Positions 53,360-63,127 of a stretch of DNA of 64,000 nt are shown piece by piece. A program made the position numbers and the translations under genes. The notes under the pieces are model-generated. The model ran no database searches and was not told the DNA's origin. It worked only from the letters and a program-made list of their open reading frames with translations. Positions within the stretch are counted from its first letter, which is position 1, and each line of letters starts with the position of its first letter. The stretch comes from Novosphingobium sediminicola. GTDB lineage: Bacteria; Pseudomonadota; Alphaproteobacteria; Sphingomonadales; Sphingomonadaceae. Location of the stretch: contig NZ_JACIDX010000008.1 in NCBI RefSeq assembly GCF_014196525.1, forward strand, positions 62,001 to 126,000. The letters are read 5' to 3'.

Positions 53360-54936
53360 TGCAGACAGTTCGCGGCGCACAAGGCATCGTCACCGCGCCG
53401 CATTATCTGGCATCGCGCGCGGGCCTGTCGGTCTTGCGCGATGGCGGGACGGCGGTGGAGGCCTGCGTGGCGGTGGCGGCGGCGCTGGCCGTGGTCTATC
53501 CGCATATGACCGGGATCGGCGGCGATGGCTTCTGGGTGATCCGCGAGGGCGATGGGCGCGTTCATGGCGTCCACGGCTGCGGCGGCGCGGCGGAAAAGGC
53601 GGATCTTGCGCTTTATGCCGGGCTTGATGCCGTGCCATGGCGCGGGCCTCTGGCGGCCAACACCGTGGCAGGCACGATCAGCGGGTGGCAGACGGCGCTG
53701 GAAAGCGATGGCGGGGCTTTGCCTTTGGAACGCCTGCTGCGCGATGCCATCGCCCATGCCGAGGCGGGCGTGGCGATAACGCGCGGCGGGGCGGAAATTG
53801 CCGCCGCCAAGGGCCCGGAATTGCGCATTCAGCCGGGCGCCTATGCCGCCGTGTTCGAGCCCGATGGCCAGCCCCTGCGCGAAGGGGATATTCTGCGCCA
53901 GCCCTTGCTGGCCGCGACATTGCGACGCCTGTGCGAGGAGGGGCTGGAGAGCTTCTATCGCGGTCCTCTGGCGGCGGATATGGCCGAGGATCTGGCCGCG
54001 CTGGGCAGCCCGGTTGCGGCCTCCGACATGGCCGCGCATCGCGCCACGCGCCCGGCCCCGCCGCATGTGCGGACCAGCCACGGCACGCTGTATAATGCCG
54101 CCCCGCCGACGCAGGGGGTGGCCTCGCTCTTGATCCTCGCTCTGTTCGACCGGTTGCAGGCGGGCGCGGTGGATGGGTTCGATCATATTCATGGGCTGGT
54201 GGAGGCCACCAAGCAGGCCTTCCTCTGGCGCGACCGGCATTGCGGCGATCCGCAATATATGGAGGGCGATCCGCAGGCCCTGCTCGACGATCCCGCCGCG
54301 CTGGACGCGATGGCCGCGCGGATTGATCCGGCCCGCGCCCTGCCATGGCCCCAGCCCAGCCAGTGGGGCGACACCTGTTGGTTCGGCGCCGCCGATGGCA
54401 GGGGGCAGGTCGTCTCCTGCATTCAAAGCACCTATTTCGAATTTGGCTCGGGGCTGGTTTTGCCGCGCACCGGGATCACATGGCAGAACCGGGGGGCATC
54501 GTTTCGTCTGACGCCGGGGGGATGGAATGCGCTCAAACCCTTTCGCAAGCCGTTCCACACTTTGAATCCCGCGCTGGCCCTGTTCGATGATGGCCGCGTG
54601 ATGGCCTATGGCACGATGGGCGGCGAGGGACAGCCCCAGACCCAAGCCGCGCTCTTTTCCCGCTATGCCCGCTTTGGCGCGGATCTTCAGGAGGCGATCT
54701 CCGCCCCGCGCTGGCTGCTGGGCCGGACATGGGGGGATCAGAGCACCACGCTCAAGATCGAGGACGGGTTTGCGCCCGAGGTCTATGATGCGCTGATCGC
54801 GGCGGGCCATGATGTCGAGCGCGTCGGGCCGATCACGGCGATGATGGGCCATGCGGGCGCGATTGTGTGCCACCCCGATGGCGGATTGGAAGGCGCCACC
54901 GACCCGCGCAGCGATGGCGAGGCCGCAGCATGGTAG
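53359..54936 (+). CDS. HpxW-like oxamate amidohydrolase (gamma-glutamyltransferase family)
   Basis: A 525-residue Ntn-hydrolase of the gamma-glutamyltransferase family without a clear signal peptide, so probably cytoplasmic. The self-cleavage and nucleophile threonine is Thr339 in WGDTCWFGAADG, where usual GGTs have Thr-Thr or Thr-His and this one has Cys. GGDGFWVI near residue 54 and GTMGGEGQPQTQ near the end also fit. Klebsiella HpxW, of the same family, hydrolyses oxamate to oxalate and ammonia. With HpxX-, HpxY- and HpxZ-like genes in this operon, the same role is likely. Confidence 0.83.
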   Translation: MQTVRGAQGIVTAPHYLASRAGLSVLRDGGTAVEACVAVAAALAVVYPHMTGIGGDGFWVIREGDGRVHGVHGCGGAAEKADLALYAGLDAVPWRGPLAANTVAGTISGWQTALESDGGALPLERLLRDAIAHAEAGVAITRGGAEIAAAKGPELRIQPGAYAAVFEPDGQPLREGDILRQPLLAATLRRLCEEGLESFYRGPLAADMAEDLAALGSPVAASDMAAHRATRPAPPHVRTSHGTLYNAAPPTQGVASLLILALFDRLQAGAVDGFDHIHGLVEATKQAFLWRDRHCGDPQYMEGDPQALLDDPAALDAMAARIDPARALPWPQPSQWGDTCWFGAADGRGQVVSCIQSTYFEFGSGLVLPRTGITWQNRGASFRLTPGGWNALKPFRKPFHTLNPALALFDDGRVMAYGTMGGEGQPQTQAALFSRYARFGADLQEAISAPRWLLGRTWGDQSTTLKIEDGFAPEVYDALIAAGHDVERVGPITAMMGHAGAIVCHPDGGLEGATDPRSDGEAAAW

Positions 54937-56156
54937 GCGGGGCCAGAGCCACCCGGCGCTGCGAGGCTTTGGGCGCCATGCCCTTTTCCGACATGGAGGG
55001 CGGGCTCTACCGCGCATGGCTGAGCCCCGCCTATCGCGCCGCGCGTGAACAGCTCTCGGCATGGATGGTCGAGGCGGGCATGACCCCGCGCACCGATGCG
55101 GCGGCCAATCTGATCGGGCGCTATCCCGGCACGCAGGACATGCCGCCCCTCATCATCGCCAGCCATTTGGACAGCGTGCGCGATGGCGGGTTTTACGACG
55201 GGCCTTTGGGGGTGATGCTGGGGCTGGAATGCGTGGCGGCGCTCTCGGCCTCCGGGCGGCGCATGCCCTTTCCTATCGAGGTCATCGCCTTTGGCGACGA
55301 GGAGGGCAGCCGCTTTCCCGCCGCCATGCTGACCAGCAAGGCGGTGGCGGGGGTTCTGGATGGCGTGCCGGACATGGCCGATGCCAAAGGCATCACGCTG
55401 GCGCAGGCTTTGGCCGAATATGGCCTTTCGCCCGGTGGGCTGGCGGGCGCGCGGCATCCCGGCGCGCTGGCCTATCTGGAGGCGCATATCGAGCAAGGCC
55501 CGGTGCTGGAGGCCGAGGGGCTGGCGCTGGGCGTCGTCACCGGGATTGCCGCGCAGTTGCGCTATGGCATGGTGGTGCGCGGGCTGGCAGGCCATGCGGG
55601 GACAAGCTCGATGCCGCTGCGCCGCGATGCCTTGGCCGGGGCGGCGGAAATGGTGCTGGCGGTGGAGGCCATCGCGCGGGCGGATGAGAGCGATCTGGTC
55701 GCCACGGTGGGCCGGATCGAGGCTTTGCCGGGCGCGGCCAATGTCATTGCGGGCGAGGTGCGTTTTACGCTCGACGTGCGCGCCGGCGATGCAGGGCGGC
55801 GCAACCGGGCAGCGGAGGAGATCCTCGACGCGCTGGTCGATATTGCCGATGCGCGCGGGCTGGATTTTGAATTTGAGCGGGTCCACGATCTGCCCGCCAG
55901 CCCATGCGACGGGCGGCTGATGGATTGGCTGGAGGAGGCGCTGGTGGAGAACGGGCATCCTGCGCGGCGGCTGGTGTCGGGAGCGGGGCATGATGCGATG
56001 GTGATGGCGCAATTGTGCCCCACCGCGATGCTGTTCATCCGTTGCCGCGACGGCATCAGCCACAATCCCGCCGAATATGTCGAGCCCGCCGATGCCGAGG
56101 CGGCATTGGCCGTCATGTTGGGCTTTATCGAGAAATTGGGAGCGACCTATGCTTGA
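54930..56156 (+). CDS. Allantoate amidohydrolase (AllC-type, M20 family)
   Basis: A 408-residue zinc-dependent hydrolase. The metal ligands are His79 (IIASHLDSV), Asp90 (FYDGPLGV), Glu125 in FGDEEGSRF next to the general base Glu124, a His in AYLEAHIEQGP, and a final His in ISHNPAEY. GHAGTSSMPLRRDAL belongs to the dimerisation domain. AllC opens allantoate to (S)-ureidoglycine, carbon dioxide and ammonia. Relatives include ureidoglycolate and N-carbamoyl-amino-acid hydrolases, but the ureidoglycine aminotransferase directly downstream supports allantoate. Seven bases overlap the previous gene and eight the next. Confidence 0.88.
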   Translation: MVGGARATRRCEALGAMPFSDMEGGLYRAWLSPAYRAAREQLSAWMVEAGMTPRTDAAANLIGRYPGTQDMPPLIIASHLDSVRDGGFYDGPLGVMLGLECVAALSASGRRMPFPIEVIAFGDEEGSRFPAAMLTSKAVAGVLDGVPDMADAKGITLAQALAEYGLSPGGLAGARHPGALAYLEAHIEQGPVLEAEGLALGVVTGIAAQLRYGMVVRGLAGHAGTSSMPLRRDALAGAAEMVLAVEAIARADESDLVATVGRIEALPGAANVIAGEVRFTLDVRAGDAGRRNRAAEEILDALVDIADARGLDFEFERVHDLPASPCDGRLMDWLEEALVENGHPARRLVSGAGHDAMVMAQLCPTAMLFIRCRDGISHNPAEYVEPADAEAALAVMLGFIEKLGATYA

Positions 56157-57387
56157 TCCGCTGCTCTTTGGCGAGATCGATCCGCCGCAACGCCTGTTGA
56201 TGGGGCCGGGGCCGGTCAATGCCCATCCGCGCGTGCTGCGCGCGATGAGCGCGGATTTGCTGGGCCAATTCGACCCGGAAATGACCGCCTATATGAATCA
56301 GGTGATGGCGCTCTATCGCCCGATCTTTGGCACAGGCAATCGCTGGACCATGCTGGTGGACGGCACGGCGCGCGCGGGGATCGAGGCGGCTCTGGTCAGC
56401 CTGATCCAGCCGGGCGAGACAGCGCTGGTGGTCAATTTCGGGCGCTTTGGGCTGCTCTTGCAGGAGATCCTGACGCGGATCGGCGCGCGGTTCGAAACCG
56501 TCGATGCGCCATGGGGACAGGTCGTGCCGATGGAGGCGATCCGCTATGCCGCGCTGCGGGTGCGCCCCGCGCTGATTTGCAGCGTGCATGGCGATACGTC
56601 CACCACGATGGCCCAGCCCCTAGACGGGCTTGGCGCGATCGCCCGCGAGGTCGGCGCGCTGACCTATATTGACGCGACCGCCACGATCGGAGGTATGGAA
56701 ATCGCCGCCGACCGCTGGGGTGTCGATGTCATCACGGGGGGCCTGCAAAAGTGTCTGGGCGGGCCGTCGGGCAGCGCGCCGATCACCATTTCCGACGCCG
56801 CCGCCGAGAAGATCTTCGCCCGCCGCCATGATGAAAAGGGCATTCGCAGCCCCGATGCCGTCGATGGCCATGGGCCGCGCATCGGCTCGAACTATTTCGA
56901 TCTGGCCATGGTGATGGATTACTGGAGCGAGAAACGGCTGAACCACCATACCGAGGCGACGAGCATGCTCTATGGCGCGCGAGAATGCGCGCGCGTGGCC
57001 TTGGGCGAAGGGTTGGAGGCGCGATACCGCCGCCACCGCGCGGCGGGCGTAGCGATGAGCGCAGGGCTGCGCGCGATGGGCCTGACCTTGTTTGGCGATG
57101 ATGCCCACCGGATGACTAATGTCACGGGCGTCTACATCCCCGATGGCGTCGATGGCGAGGCGATCCGCCGCGCGATGCGCGAGCATTTCGAGATCGAGAT
57201 CGGCACCGCCTTTGGCCCGCTGGCAGGGCGGATCTGGCGGATCGGGGCGATGGGCTATAATGCGATGAAGCATAAGGTGCTGATAACGCTGGCCGCTTTG
57301 GAGGCTTGTTTGAACGCGCAGGGGTTCAACCTGCCGATGGGCGCGGCGGTTCCCGCGGCGCTCTCCGCTTGGGACGATGCCCAATGA
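56149..57387 (+). CDS. pucG: (S)-ureidoglycine--glyoxylate aminotransferase
   Basis: A 412-residue fold-type I aminotransferase of the alanine-glyoxylate group. It opens LLMGPGPVNAHPRVLRAM. The PLP aspartate lies in GALTYIDATATIGG, and the Schiff-base lysine is Lys201 in GGLQKCLGGPSG. The binding region TGNRWTMLVDGTARAGIEAALVS (in parts) also fits PucG, which transfers the amino group of ureidoglycine to glyoxylate, giving oxalurate and glycine. It follows AllC with an overlap and precedes PuuE. That oxalurate would be the product explains why amidase genes are in the same operon. Confidence 0.87.
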   Translation: MLDPLLFGEIDPPQRLLMGPGPVNAHPRVLRAMSADLLGQFDPEMTAYMNQVMALYRPIFGTGNRWTMLVDGTARAGIEAALVSLIQPGETALVVNFGRFGLLLQEILTRIGARFETVDAPWGQVVPMEAIRYAALRVRPALICSVHGDTSTTMAQPLDGLGAIAREVGALTYIDATATIGGMEIAADRWGVDVITGGLQKCLGGPSGSAPITISDAAAEKIFARRHDEKGIRSPDAVDGHGPRIGSNYFDLAMVMDYWSEKRLNHHTEATSMLYGARECARVALGEGLEARYRRHRAAGVAMSAGLRAMGLTLFGDDAHRMTNVTGVYIPDGVDGEAIRRAMREHFEIEIGTAFGPLAGRIWRIGAMGYNAMKHKVLITLAALEACLNAQGFNLPMGAAVPAALSAWDDAQ

Positions 57388-58277
57388 GCCGCGACCTGAT
57401 CGGCTATGGCCCTACGCCGCCTGATGCCGGGTGGCCGGGCGGCGCGCGCGTGGCGGTCAATTTCGTCATCAATTATGAGGAAGGCGCGGAGAACAGCCCG
57501 CTTTACGGCGATGAACTGTCCGAAGGCTTCCTGTCCGACATGGTGGGCGCCGCGCGCCATCCGGCCCGCGCGATGGCCATGGAAAGCCTCTATGAATATG
57601 GCAGCCGCGCCGGTTTCTGGCGGCTGCACCGCCTGTTTACCGATCGCGCCGCGCCCGTCACCGTGTTCGGCGTGGCCGCCGCGATGGAGCAGAACCCGGC
57701 GGCGGTCGAGGCCATGCTGAAGGCCGATTGGGAGGTGGCGACGCATGGCTACCGCTGGATCGACTATCAAACTATCGCGCCCGAGGTCGAGGCCGAGCAT
57801 ATCGCCAAAGCCATCGAGATCCACACAGCGCTGACCGGAGAGCGCCCGCTGGGCTGGTATCAGGGGCGCACCAGCCCCAATACCGCGCGCCTCGTGGCGC
57901 AGGAGGGCGGGTTTCTCTACGATGCCGATTCCTATGCCGATGATCTGCCCTATTGGGATGATCGTTTCGGCAAACCGCAGCTCATCGTGCCCTACAGTCT
58001 CGACGCCAATGACATGAAGATGGTCGCGCTCAACGGCTTTACCGAAGGCGAGCAATTCTTTCGCTATCTGCGCGACACGTTCGACCAACTGGCCGAGGAA
58101 GGCGGTCGGATGATGAGCATCGGCCTGCATGGGCGCATCGCGGGGCGGCCCGGACGGACGCGGGCGGTGGCACGTTTCCTCGACCATGTGATGCAAAGCG
58201 GCGCGGCGTGGATCACCACAAGGCGCGACATCGCCCGCCACTGGATCGCCACCCACCCTTATGGAGGCGGCGCATGA
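57384..58277 (+). CDS. puuE: Allantoinase PuuE (polysaccharide deacetylase fold)
   Basis: A 297-residue enzyme with the NodB/chitin-deacetylase fold. It opens RVAVNFVINYEEGAENSP, then EYGSRAGFWRLHRLF, HGYRWIDYQ, and SIGLHGRIAGRPGR near the end. PuuE opens the hydantoin ring of (S)-allantoin to allantoate and does not need a metal, unlike the amidohydrolase-type allantoinases. The ATGA overlap ties it to pucG. Its role is well supported by the other ring-opening genes here. Confidence 0.92.
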   Translation: MSRDLIGYGPTPPDAGWPGGARVAVNFVINYEEGAENSPLYGDELSEGFLSDMVGAARHPARAMAMESLYEYGSRAGFWRLHRLFTDRAAPVTVFGVAAAMEQNPAAVEAMLKADWEVATHGYRWIDYQTIAPEVEAEHIAKAIEIHTALTGERPLGWYQGRTSPNTARLVAQEGGFLYDADSYADDLPYWDDRFGKPQLIVPYSLDANDMKMVALNGFTEGEQFFRYLRDTFDQLAEEGGRMMSIGLHGRIAGRPGRTRAVARFLDHVMQSGAAWITTRRDIARHWIATHPYGGGA

Positions 58278-58666
58278 CCATCGACGATCCGGTGCTGCTG
58301 GCCGAAGTTACGGCGGCGTTTCAAGAATATGAGCGCGCCTTGATGACGGATGACATTCCCGCGATGGACGCGCTGTTTCACGATGCGCCCACCACCAACC
58401 GCTATGGCGTGGGTGAGGTGCTCTATGGCATCGAGGCGATCAGGGAGTTTCGCAAGGGGCGCGGCGGATCGCCCCAGCGGCGGCTGGGCCGGGTTGCGAT
58501 CACGACCTATGGCGATGCCTTTGCCACCGCGGACGCCGAATTTTTCCGCGAAGGATCGGATCGCCGCGGACGCCAGACGCAAAGCTGGGTCAAATTTCCC
58601 GATGGCGGTTTCGGGGGCTGGAAAGTCGTCTCCGCCCATGTCAGCATGGAAGGCAATTCGCATTGA
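58274..58666 (+). CDS. hpxZ: HpxZ-like protein (DUF3225, NTF2-like fold)
   Basis: A 130-residue NTF2-like protein beginning MTIDDPVLLAEVTAAFQEYERALM in parts. DALFHDAPTTNRYGVGE, IREFRKGRGG and QSWVKFPDGGFGGWKVVSAHVS are characteristic of DUF3225/HpxZ. Its role is unknown; in Klebsiella it belongs to the hpxWXYZ group for oxamate use. It overlaps puuE at the start and uraD at the end. It may bind an unstable ureide intermediate or support the amidase. Confidence 0.85.
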   Translation: MTIDDPVLLAEVTAAFQEYERALMTDDIPAMDALFHDAPTTNRYGVGEVLYGIEAIREFRKGRGGSPQRRLGRVAITTYGDAFATADAEFFREGSDRRGRQTQSWVKFPDGGFGGWKVVSAHVSMEGNSH

Positions 58667-59103
58667 GCGCCCTGTTTGAACATTCGCCCTGGGTGGAAGC
58701 GCGGGCCGATGCCGCGCCATCATCGGGCGACCGCCATGCCGATCTGATGGCGGCGGTCTATGGCGCCAGCCGCACAGAGCAGCTTGCCCTGATCCGCGCT
58801 CACCCTGAACTGGCGGGCAAGGCGGCTATGGACGGCAATCTGACGCAGGCCAGCGCCGCCGAGCAGGCCAGCGCCGGGCTGGATCGGTTGACGCCGGAGG
58901 AATTTGCCCGGTTTCATGCGCTTAACGCGGCCTATCGCGCAGCCCATGACATGCCCTTCATCATCTGCGTGCGGCTGACCGACAAGGCTGGTATATTGGC
59001 CGCGATGGAGGAGCGCGCAGCCCACGATACCGAGACGGAAATCGCCGCCGCGCTGCTCGAAATCGGAAAGATCACCAAGTTGCGGCTGGAGGATCAGCCA
59101 TGA
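58663..59103 (+). CDS. uraD: OHCU decarboxylase
   Basis: A 146-residue helical enzyme that decarboxylates 2-oxo-4-hydroxy-4-carboxy-5-ureidoimidazoline to (S)-allantoin. [11 protein letters not shown] begins it, His47 lies in [12 protein letters not shown] (the catalytic histidine), and [18 protein letters not shown] is the family signature. The start is a TTG overlapping the previous stop (TTGA); it is slightly shorter than usual family members (about 165), but no key residue seems missing. It overlaps uraH by four bases. Confidence 0.9.
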   Translation: MSALFEHSPWVEARADAAPSSGDRHADLMAAVYGASRTEQLALIRAHPELAGKAAMDGNLTQASAAEQASAGLDRLTPEEFARFHALNAAYRAAHDMPFIICVRLTDKAGILAAMEERAAHDTETEIAAALLEIGKITKLRLEDQP

Positions 59104-59450
59104 GCAGCCTTTCGACCCACGTTCTCGACACGATGCACGGCACACCTGCCGCCGGGATGGCGGTGCGGCTGACCGGGCCGTATGGGCTGGCGGCGCAGGG
59201 GGTGACCAATGAGGACGGGCGCGTCGCCAATCTGGCCCCGGCCGATCTGGCGCCGGGGCGCTATCGGCTGAGCTTTGCCGTGGCGGATTATTTCCGGGGC
59301 CGGGGCGTGGCCCTGCCCGATCCGCCATTTCTGGATGAAGTCTCGATTGATTTCGGCATAGCCCAAAGCAGCGGGGCCGAACGCGGCGGACATTACCATG
59401 TGCCGCTGCTCGTCTCGCCCTTTTCCTATTCCACCTATCGCGGGAGTTGA
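59100..59450 (+). CDS. uraH: 5-hydroxyisourate hydrolase
   Basis: A 116-residue transthyretin-like protein. The N-terminal [15 protein letters not shown] with His, an [10 protein letters not shown] segment and the C-terminal YRGS tail identify HIU hydrolase; the tail and these His/Arg residues form the active site. It hydrolyses 5-hydroxyisourate to OHCU for UraD. There is no signal peptide, so the reaction is cytoplasmic. Confidence 0.94.
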   Translation: MSSLSTHVLDTMHGTPAAGMAVRLTGPYGLAAQGVTNEDGRVANLAPADLAPGRYRLSFAVADYFRGRGVALPDPPFLDEVSIDFGIAQSSGAERGGHYHVPLLVSPFSYSTYRGS

Positions 59451-59451
59451 G

Positions 59452-60849
59452 ATGATCCGCTTTCTGCTCGACGGGCAAGTGACGGAAATCGAGGCGGGCG
59501 CGCAGGAGACCGCGCTGCACCTGATCCGCGAAAGGCTGGGCCGCAAGGGCACCAAGGAAGGCTGCGGCGAGGGCGATTGCGGGGCCTGCACGGTGCTGCT
59601 GGGGCAGATCGTGGAAGGGGCGGTGCAATGGCGCGCGGTCAATTCGTGCATCCTGTTTGCCCCCATGCTCGACGGCAAGGCACTGGTGACGGTGGAAAGC
59701 CTCGGCACGCCCGAAAGCCTCTGCGCGGTGCAGGGCGAGATGGTGGCGCGCCATGGCAGCCAGTGTGGTTTTTGCACCCCCGGTTTTATCATGAGCCTTG
59801 AAGGCCGCGCGCGGGGCGGTTTGGGCACCGTGGGGCGACCGGTGGCCGATGTGCTGTCGGGCAATCTGTGCCGCTGCACCGGCTATGGCCCGATACTGGA
59901 CAGCGCGGCGGCCTGCCCCCCCGTCCCGCGCGATGATGGCGATGTGCGGGCGGCGCTGGCGGCCCTGCCGCGCGGCGAGGGGAAAAACTGGCACGTGCCG
60001 CGCTCCGCCGATGAACTGGCCGCGCTGTTGACGCAATATCCCGATGCGCGGATCGTCGCCGGGGCCACCGATGTCGGCCTGTGGGTGACCAAGCAATTGC
60101 GCGATCTGGGGCGGGTGATCTTCATCGGCGATGTGGCCGACCTGCGCGGGATTGGCGAGAGCGAGGCGGGCGTCACGCTGGGCGCGGGGGTGCGCTATTC
60201 CGATGCGTGGGATGTGCTGGCGCGGCTGCACCCGGATCTGGGCGAGCTGGTGCGGCGGATTGCCGGGACGCCGGTGCGCAATGCGGGCACGATCGGCGGC
60301 AATATCGCCAATGGATCGCCCATAGGCGACATGCCGCCCGCGCTGATCGCCTTGGGCGCGACATTAACGCTGCGCCGGGGCGATATGCGGCGAGAAATGG
60401 CGCTGGAGGACTATTTCCTCGCCTATGGCAAGCAGGACCGGCGCGAGGGTGAATTTGTCGAGGGCGTCTTCATCCCCCGCCCCGCGCCCGATGCGGTGAT
60501 CGCCATTACCAAACTCTCCAAACGGTTTGACAGCGATATTTCGGCGGTGCTGGGGGCGTTTCATCTGACCATCGAGGATGGGGTGATCGCCCGCGCGCGC
60601 ATCGCCTTTGGCGGCATGGCGGCCACGCCCAAACGCGCCCATGCCACCGAGGAGGCGTTGATCCGCAAGGCATGGGATGAGGCAAGTATCGAGGCGGCGA
60701 TCCCCGCTCTCTCCCGCGATTATCAGCCTTTGAGCGATGTGCGCGGATCGTCGCAATATCGCCTTGCCGTGGCTGGCAACCTTTTGCGCCGCCTGTGGCT
60801 GGCGCAAATCGGCGAGGCGGTCAGCGTGCTGGAGGTGGGCCATGGCTGA
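59452..60849 (+). CDS. xdhA: Xanthine dehydrogenase small subunit (FeS/FAD)
   Basis: A 465-residue subunit. The first [2Fe-2S] cluster uses Cys38, Cys43 and Cys46 (EGCGEGDCGACTV) plus a fourth Cys in VNSCILF. The second uses CGFCTPGF and CRCTGYGP. The FAD domain follows, with RIVAGATDVGLWV and TIGGNIANGSPIGD, and a CO-dehydrogenase-flavoprotein-like C-terminus. It passes electrons from the molybdenum subunit to NAD. A GGGAG site precedes the ATG. It overlaps xdhB by eight bases. Confidence 0.94.
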   Translation: MIRFLLDGQVTEIEAGAQETALHLIRERLGRKGTKEGCGEGDCGACTVLLGQIVEGAVQWRAVNSCILFAPMLDGKALVTVESLGTPESLCAVQGEMVARHGSQCGFCTPGFIMSLEGRARGGLGTVGRPVADVLSGNLCRCTGYGPILDSAAACPPVPRDDGDVRAALAALPRGEGKNWHVPRSADELAALLTQYPDARIVAGATDVGLWVTKQLRDLGRVIFIGDVADLRGIGESEAGVTLGAGVRYSDAWDVLARLHPDLGELVRRIAGTPVRNAGTIGGNIANGSPIGDMPPALIALGATLTLRRGDMRREMALEDYFLAYGKQDRREGEFVEGVFIPRPAPDAVIAITKLSKRFDSDISAVLGAFHLTIEDGVIARARIAFGGMAATPKRAHATEEALIRKAWDEASIEAAIPALSRDYQPLSDVRGSSQYRLAVAGNLLRRLWLAQIGEAVSVLEVGHG

Positions 60850-63127
60850 GGTCCATACGCCCCATGCGCATGACAGCGCCCGCCTGCATGTGACGGGCGC
60901 GGCGGCCTATATTGACGATCTGCCGCATCCTGCCGGGCTGCTCCATCTGGCCTTTGGGCTTTCGGCGCGGGCCCATGCGCGCGTGCTGAGCATGGATCTG
61001 TCGGCGGTGATCGCGGCGCCCGGCGTCGTGGGGGTCTATACGGCCGGTGATATTCCCGGCGACAACAATGTCGGCCCGCTGCGCCATGACGAACCCCTGC
61101 TGGCGGATGGCGAAGTACATTTTGCCGGGCAGCCTTTGTTTCTGGTGGCCGCGCACACCCACGATCAGGCCCGCCGCGCGGCAAGGCTGGCCAAGGTGGA
61201 TTATGAAGACCTACCCGCGCATCTGACCGTGGACGAGGCCTTGGCGGCGGGCGACCATATCGAGCCGACCCAGCGCATGGCGCGCGGCGATGCCGATGCC
61301 GCGCTGGCCGCCAGCACGCGCCGTTTGCAGGGCGCGCTGGAGATCGGCGGGCAGGAGCATTTCTACCTCGAAGGCCAGATCGCGCAGGCGATGCCGATGG
61401 AGGATGGGCAGACCCATGTCTGGTCCTCGACTCAGCATCCGTCCGAGGTGCAGCATCTGGTCGCCCATCTGCTGGGCCGCCCCAGCGCCGATGTGACGGT
61501 GGAAGCGCGGCGGCTGGGCGGCGGATTTGGCGGCAAGGAAACGCAGGCCACCGCGCCCGCCGCCGCCTGCGCGCTGGTGGCGATGAAGACCGGGCGGCCC
61601 GCGCGTCTGCGCTATGACCGCGACGACGATATGGTGCTGACCGGCAAGAGGCATGATTTTACCATCCGCTATGATGTCGGTTTTGACGATGAAGGCGTGC
61701 TGACCGGGCTGAAGCTGGAGCTGGCCTCGCGCTGCGGCATCAGCATGGACCTCTCGCCCTCGATCAACGACCGGGCGATGTTTCATGCCGACAATGCCTA
61801 TTGGCTGCCTGCGGTGGAAATCCTGAGCCATCGTCTGCGCACCAACACCGTGTCGAACACCGCCTTTCGCGGCTTTGGCGGGCCGCAGGGGATGATCGCC
61901 ATCGAGCGGATCATGGACGATGTGGCAGCCAACGTAGGGCGCGATCCGCTGGCCGTGCGCCGCGCCAACCTTTATGCGCCGGGGCGCGATATTACGCCTT
62001 ATGGGATGCGCGTGGCGGATAATGTCGCGCCCCAGATCATGGGCGAACTGGCCGTGTCCTGCGATTATGCGGCGCGGCGGGCGGCGGTGGCGGCCTTCAA
62101 CGCATCCCACCGCGTGCTCAAAAAAGGCATCGCTCTCACCCCCGTCAAATTCGGCATCAGCTTTACTGCCCAACACCTCAATCAGGCGGGCGCGCTGGTG
62201 CTGGTCTATGCCGATGGTTCGGTGCAATTGAACCATGGCGGGATCGAGATGGGGCAAGGGCTCTACACCAAGGTCGCGCAGGTGGTGGCTGATGTCTTCG
62301 CCCTGCCCCTTTCGCGCATCCGCATCATGCCCACGCGCACCGACAAAGTGCCCAACACCAGCGCCACGGCGGCCTCTTCGGGGTCAGACCTGAACGGCAT
62401 GGCCGCCTATTATGCGGCGATGGAGATCAGGGGGCGGATGGCCGCATGGCTGGCCGCGCAAAATGACGTGGCGGCCGAAGATGTGCGCTTTACGCCCAAG
62501 GGCGTGGTGGCGGGCGGTGTCACCATGCCGTTTTCCGCGCTGGCCCGCATGGCCTATATGGCGCGGGTGCAATTGTGGGCCAGCGGCTTTTACGCCACGC
62601 CCGAGATTCACTATGACCGCGCCGCGCATCATGGCCGCCCCTTTTATTACTTCGCCTATGGCGCGGCCTGTTCCGAAGTCGTGATCGACACGCTGACGGG
62701 CGAGCATAAGGTGCTGCGGACGGATATTCTCCATGATGCGGGGCGCTCGCTCAATCCGGCGATTGATCTGGGGCAGGTCGAGGGCGGGTTCATTCAGGGC
62801 ATGGGCTGGCTGACCACCGAGGAGCTTGTTTTCCACCCCGATGGCCGCTTGCTCAGCCACGCGCCCAGCACCTATAAGATCCCCACCGCATCCGACCGCC
62901 CCGCCCATATGGACATCCGCCTGTGGGAACGGGGCGAGAATGTCGAACCCACCATCCACCGCTCCAAGGCCGTGGGCGAGCCGCCCTTCATGCTGGCGAT
63001 CAGCGTTTTCAGCGCTTTGAGCGAGGCGGTGATGGCAGCGGCCCCCGGTGTCGGCCTGCCCGCGCTGGACGCGCCCGCCACGCCGGAGCGGATACTCAAG
63101 GCCATTGCGGAGTTAAAGGCGCGATGA
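60842..63127 (+). CDS. xdhB: Xanthine dehydrogenase large subunit (molybdopterin)
   Basis: A 761-residue molybdenum-binding subunit. ALEIGGQEHFYLEGQ, RRLGGGFGGKET, TAFRGFGGPQG and GIEMGQGLYTK are the usual cofactor-binding loops, and the catalytic glutamate is Glu713 in AVGEPPFMLA. It hydroxylates hypoxanthine and xanthine to urate. It is followed at once by xdhC, which overlaps its stop. Confidence 0.94.
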   Translation: MAEVHTPHAHDSARLHVTGAAAYIDDLPHPAGLLHLAFGLSARAHARVLSMDLSAVIAAPGVVGVYTAGDIPGDNNVGPLRHDEPLLADGEVHFAGQPLFLVAAHTHDQARRAARLAKVDYEDLPAHLTVDEALAAGDHIEPTQRMARGDADAALAASTRRLQGALEIGGQEHFYLEGQIAQAMPMEDGQTHVWSSTQHPSEVQHLVAHLLGRPSADVTVEARRLGGGFGGKETQATAPAAACALVAMKTGRPARLRYDRDDDMVLTGKRHDFTIRYDVGFDDEGVLTGLKLELASRCGISMDLSPSINDRAMFHADNAYWLPAVEILSHRLRTNTVSNTAFRGFGGPQGMIAIERIMDDVAANVGRDPLAVRRANLYAPGRDITPYGMRVADNVAPQIMGELAVSCDYAARRAAVAAFNASHRVLKKGIALTPVKFGISFTAQHLNQAGALVLVYADGSVQLNHGGIEMGQGLYTKVAQVVADVFALPLSRIRIMPTRTDKVPNTSATAASSGSDLNGMAAYYAAMEIRGRMAAWLAAQNDVAAEDVRFTPKGVVAGGVTMPFSALARMAYMARVQLWASGFYATPEIHYDRAAHHGRPFYYFAYGAACSEVVIDTLTGEHKVLRTDILHDAGRSLNPAIDLGQVEGGFIQGMGWLTTEELVFHPDGRLLSHAPSTYKIPTASDRPAHMDIRLWERGENVEPTIHRSKAVGEPPFMLAISVFSALSEAVMAAAPGVGLPALDAPATPERILKAIAELKAR

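Noticed and set aside
53062..55062. 666-codon minus-strand frame opposite the permease and HpxW-like genes
   Set aside because: Arg/His/Gly-rich shadow with no recognisable motif, opposite confirmed overlapping genes.
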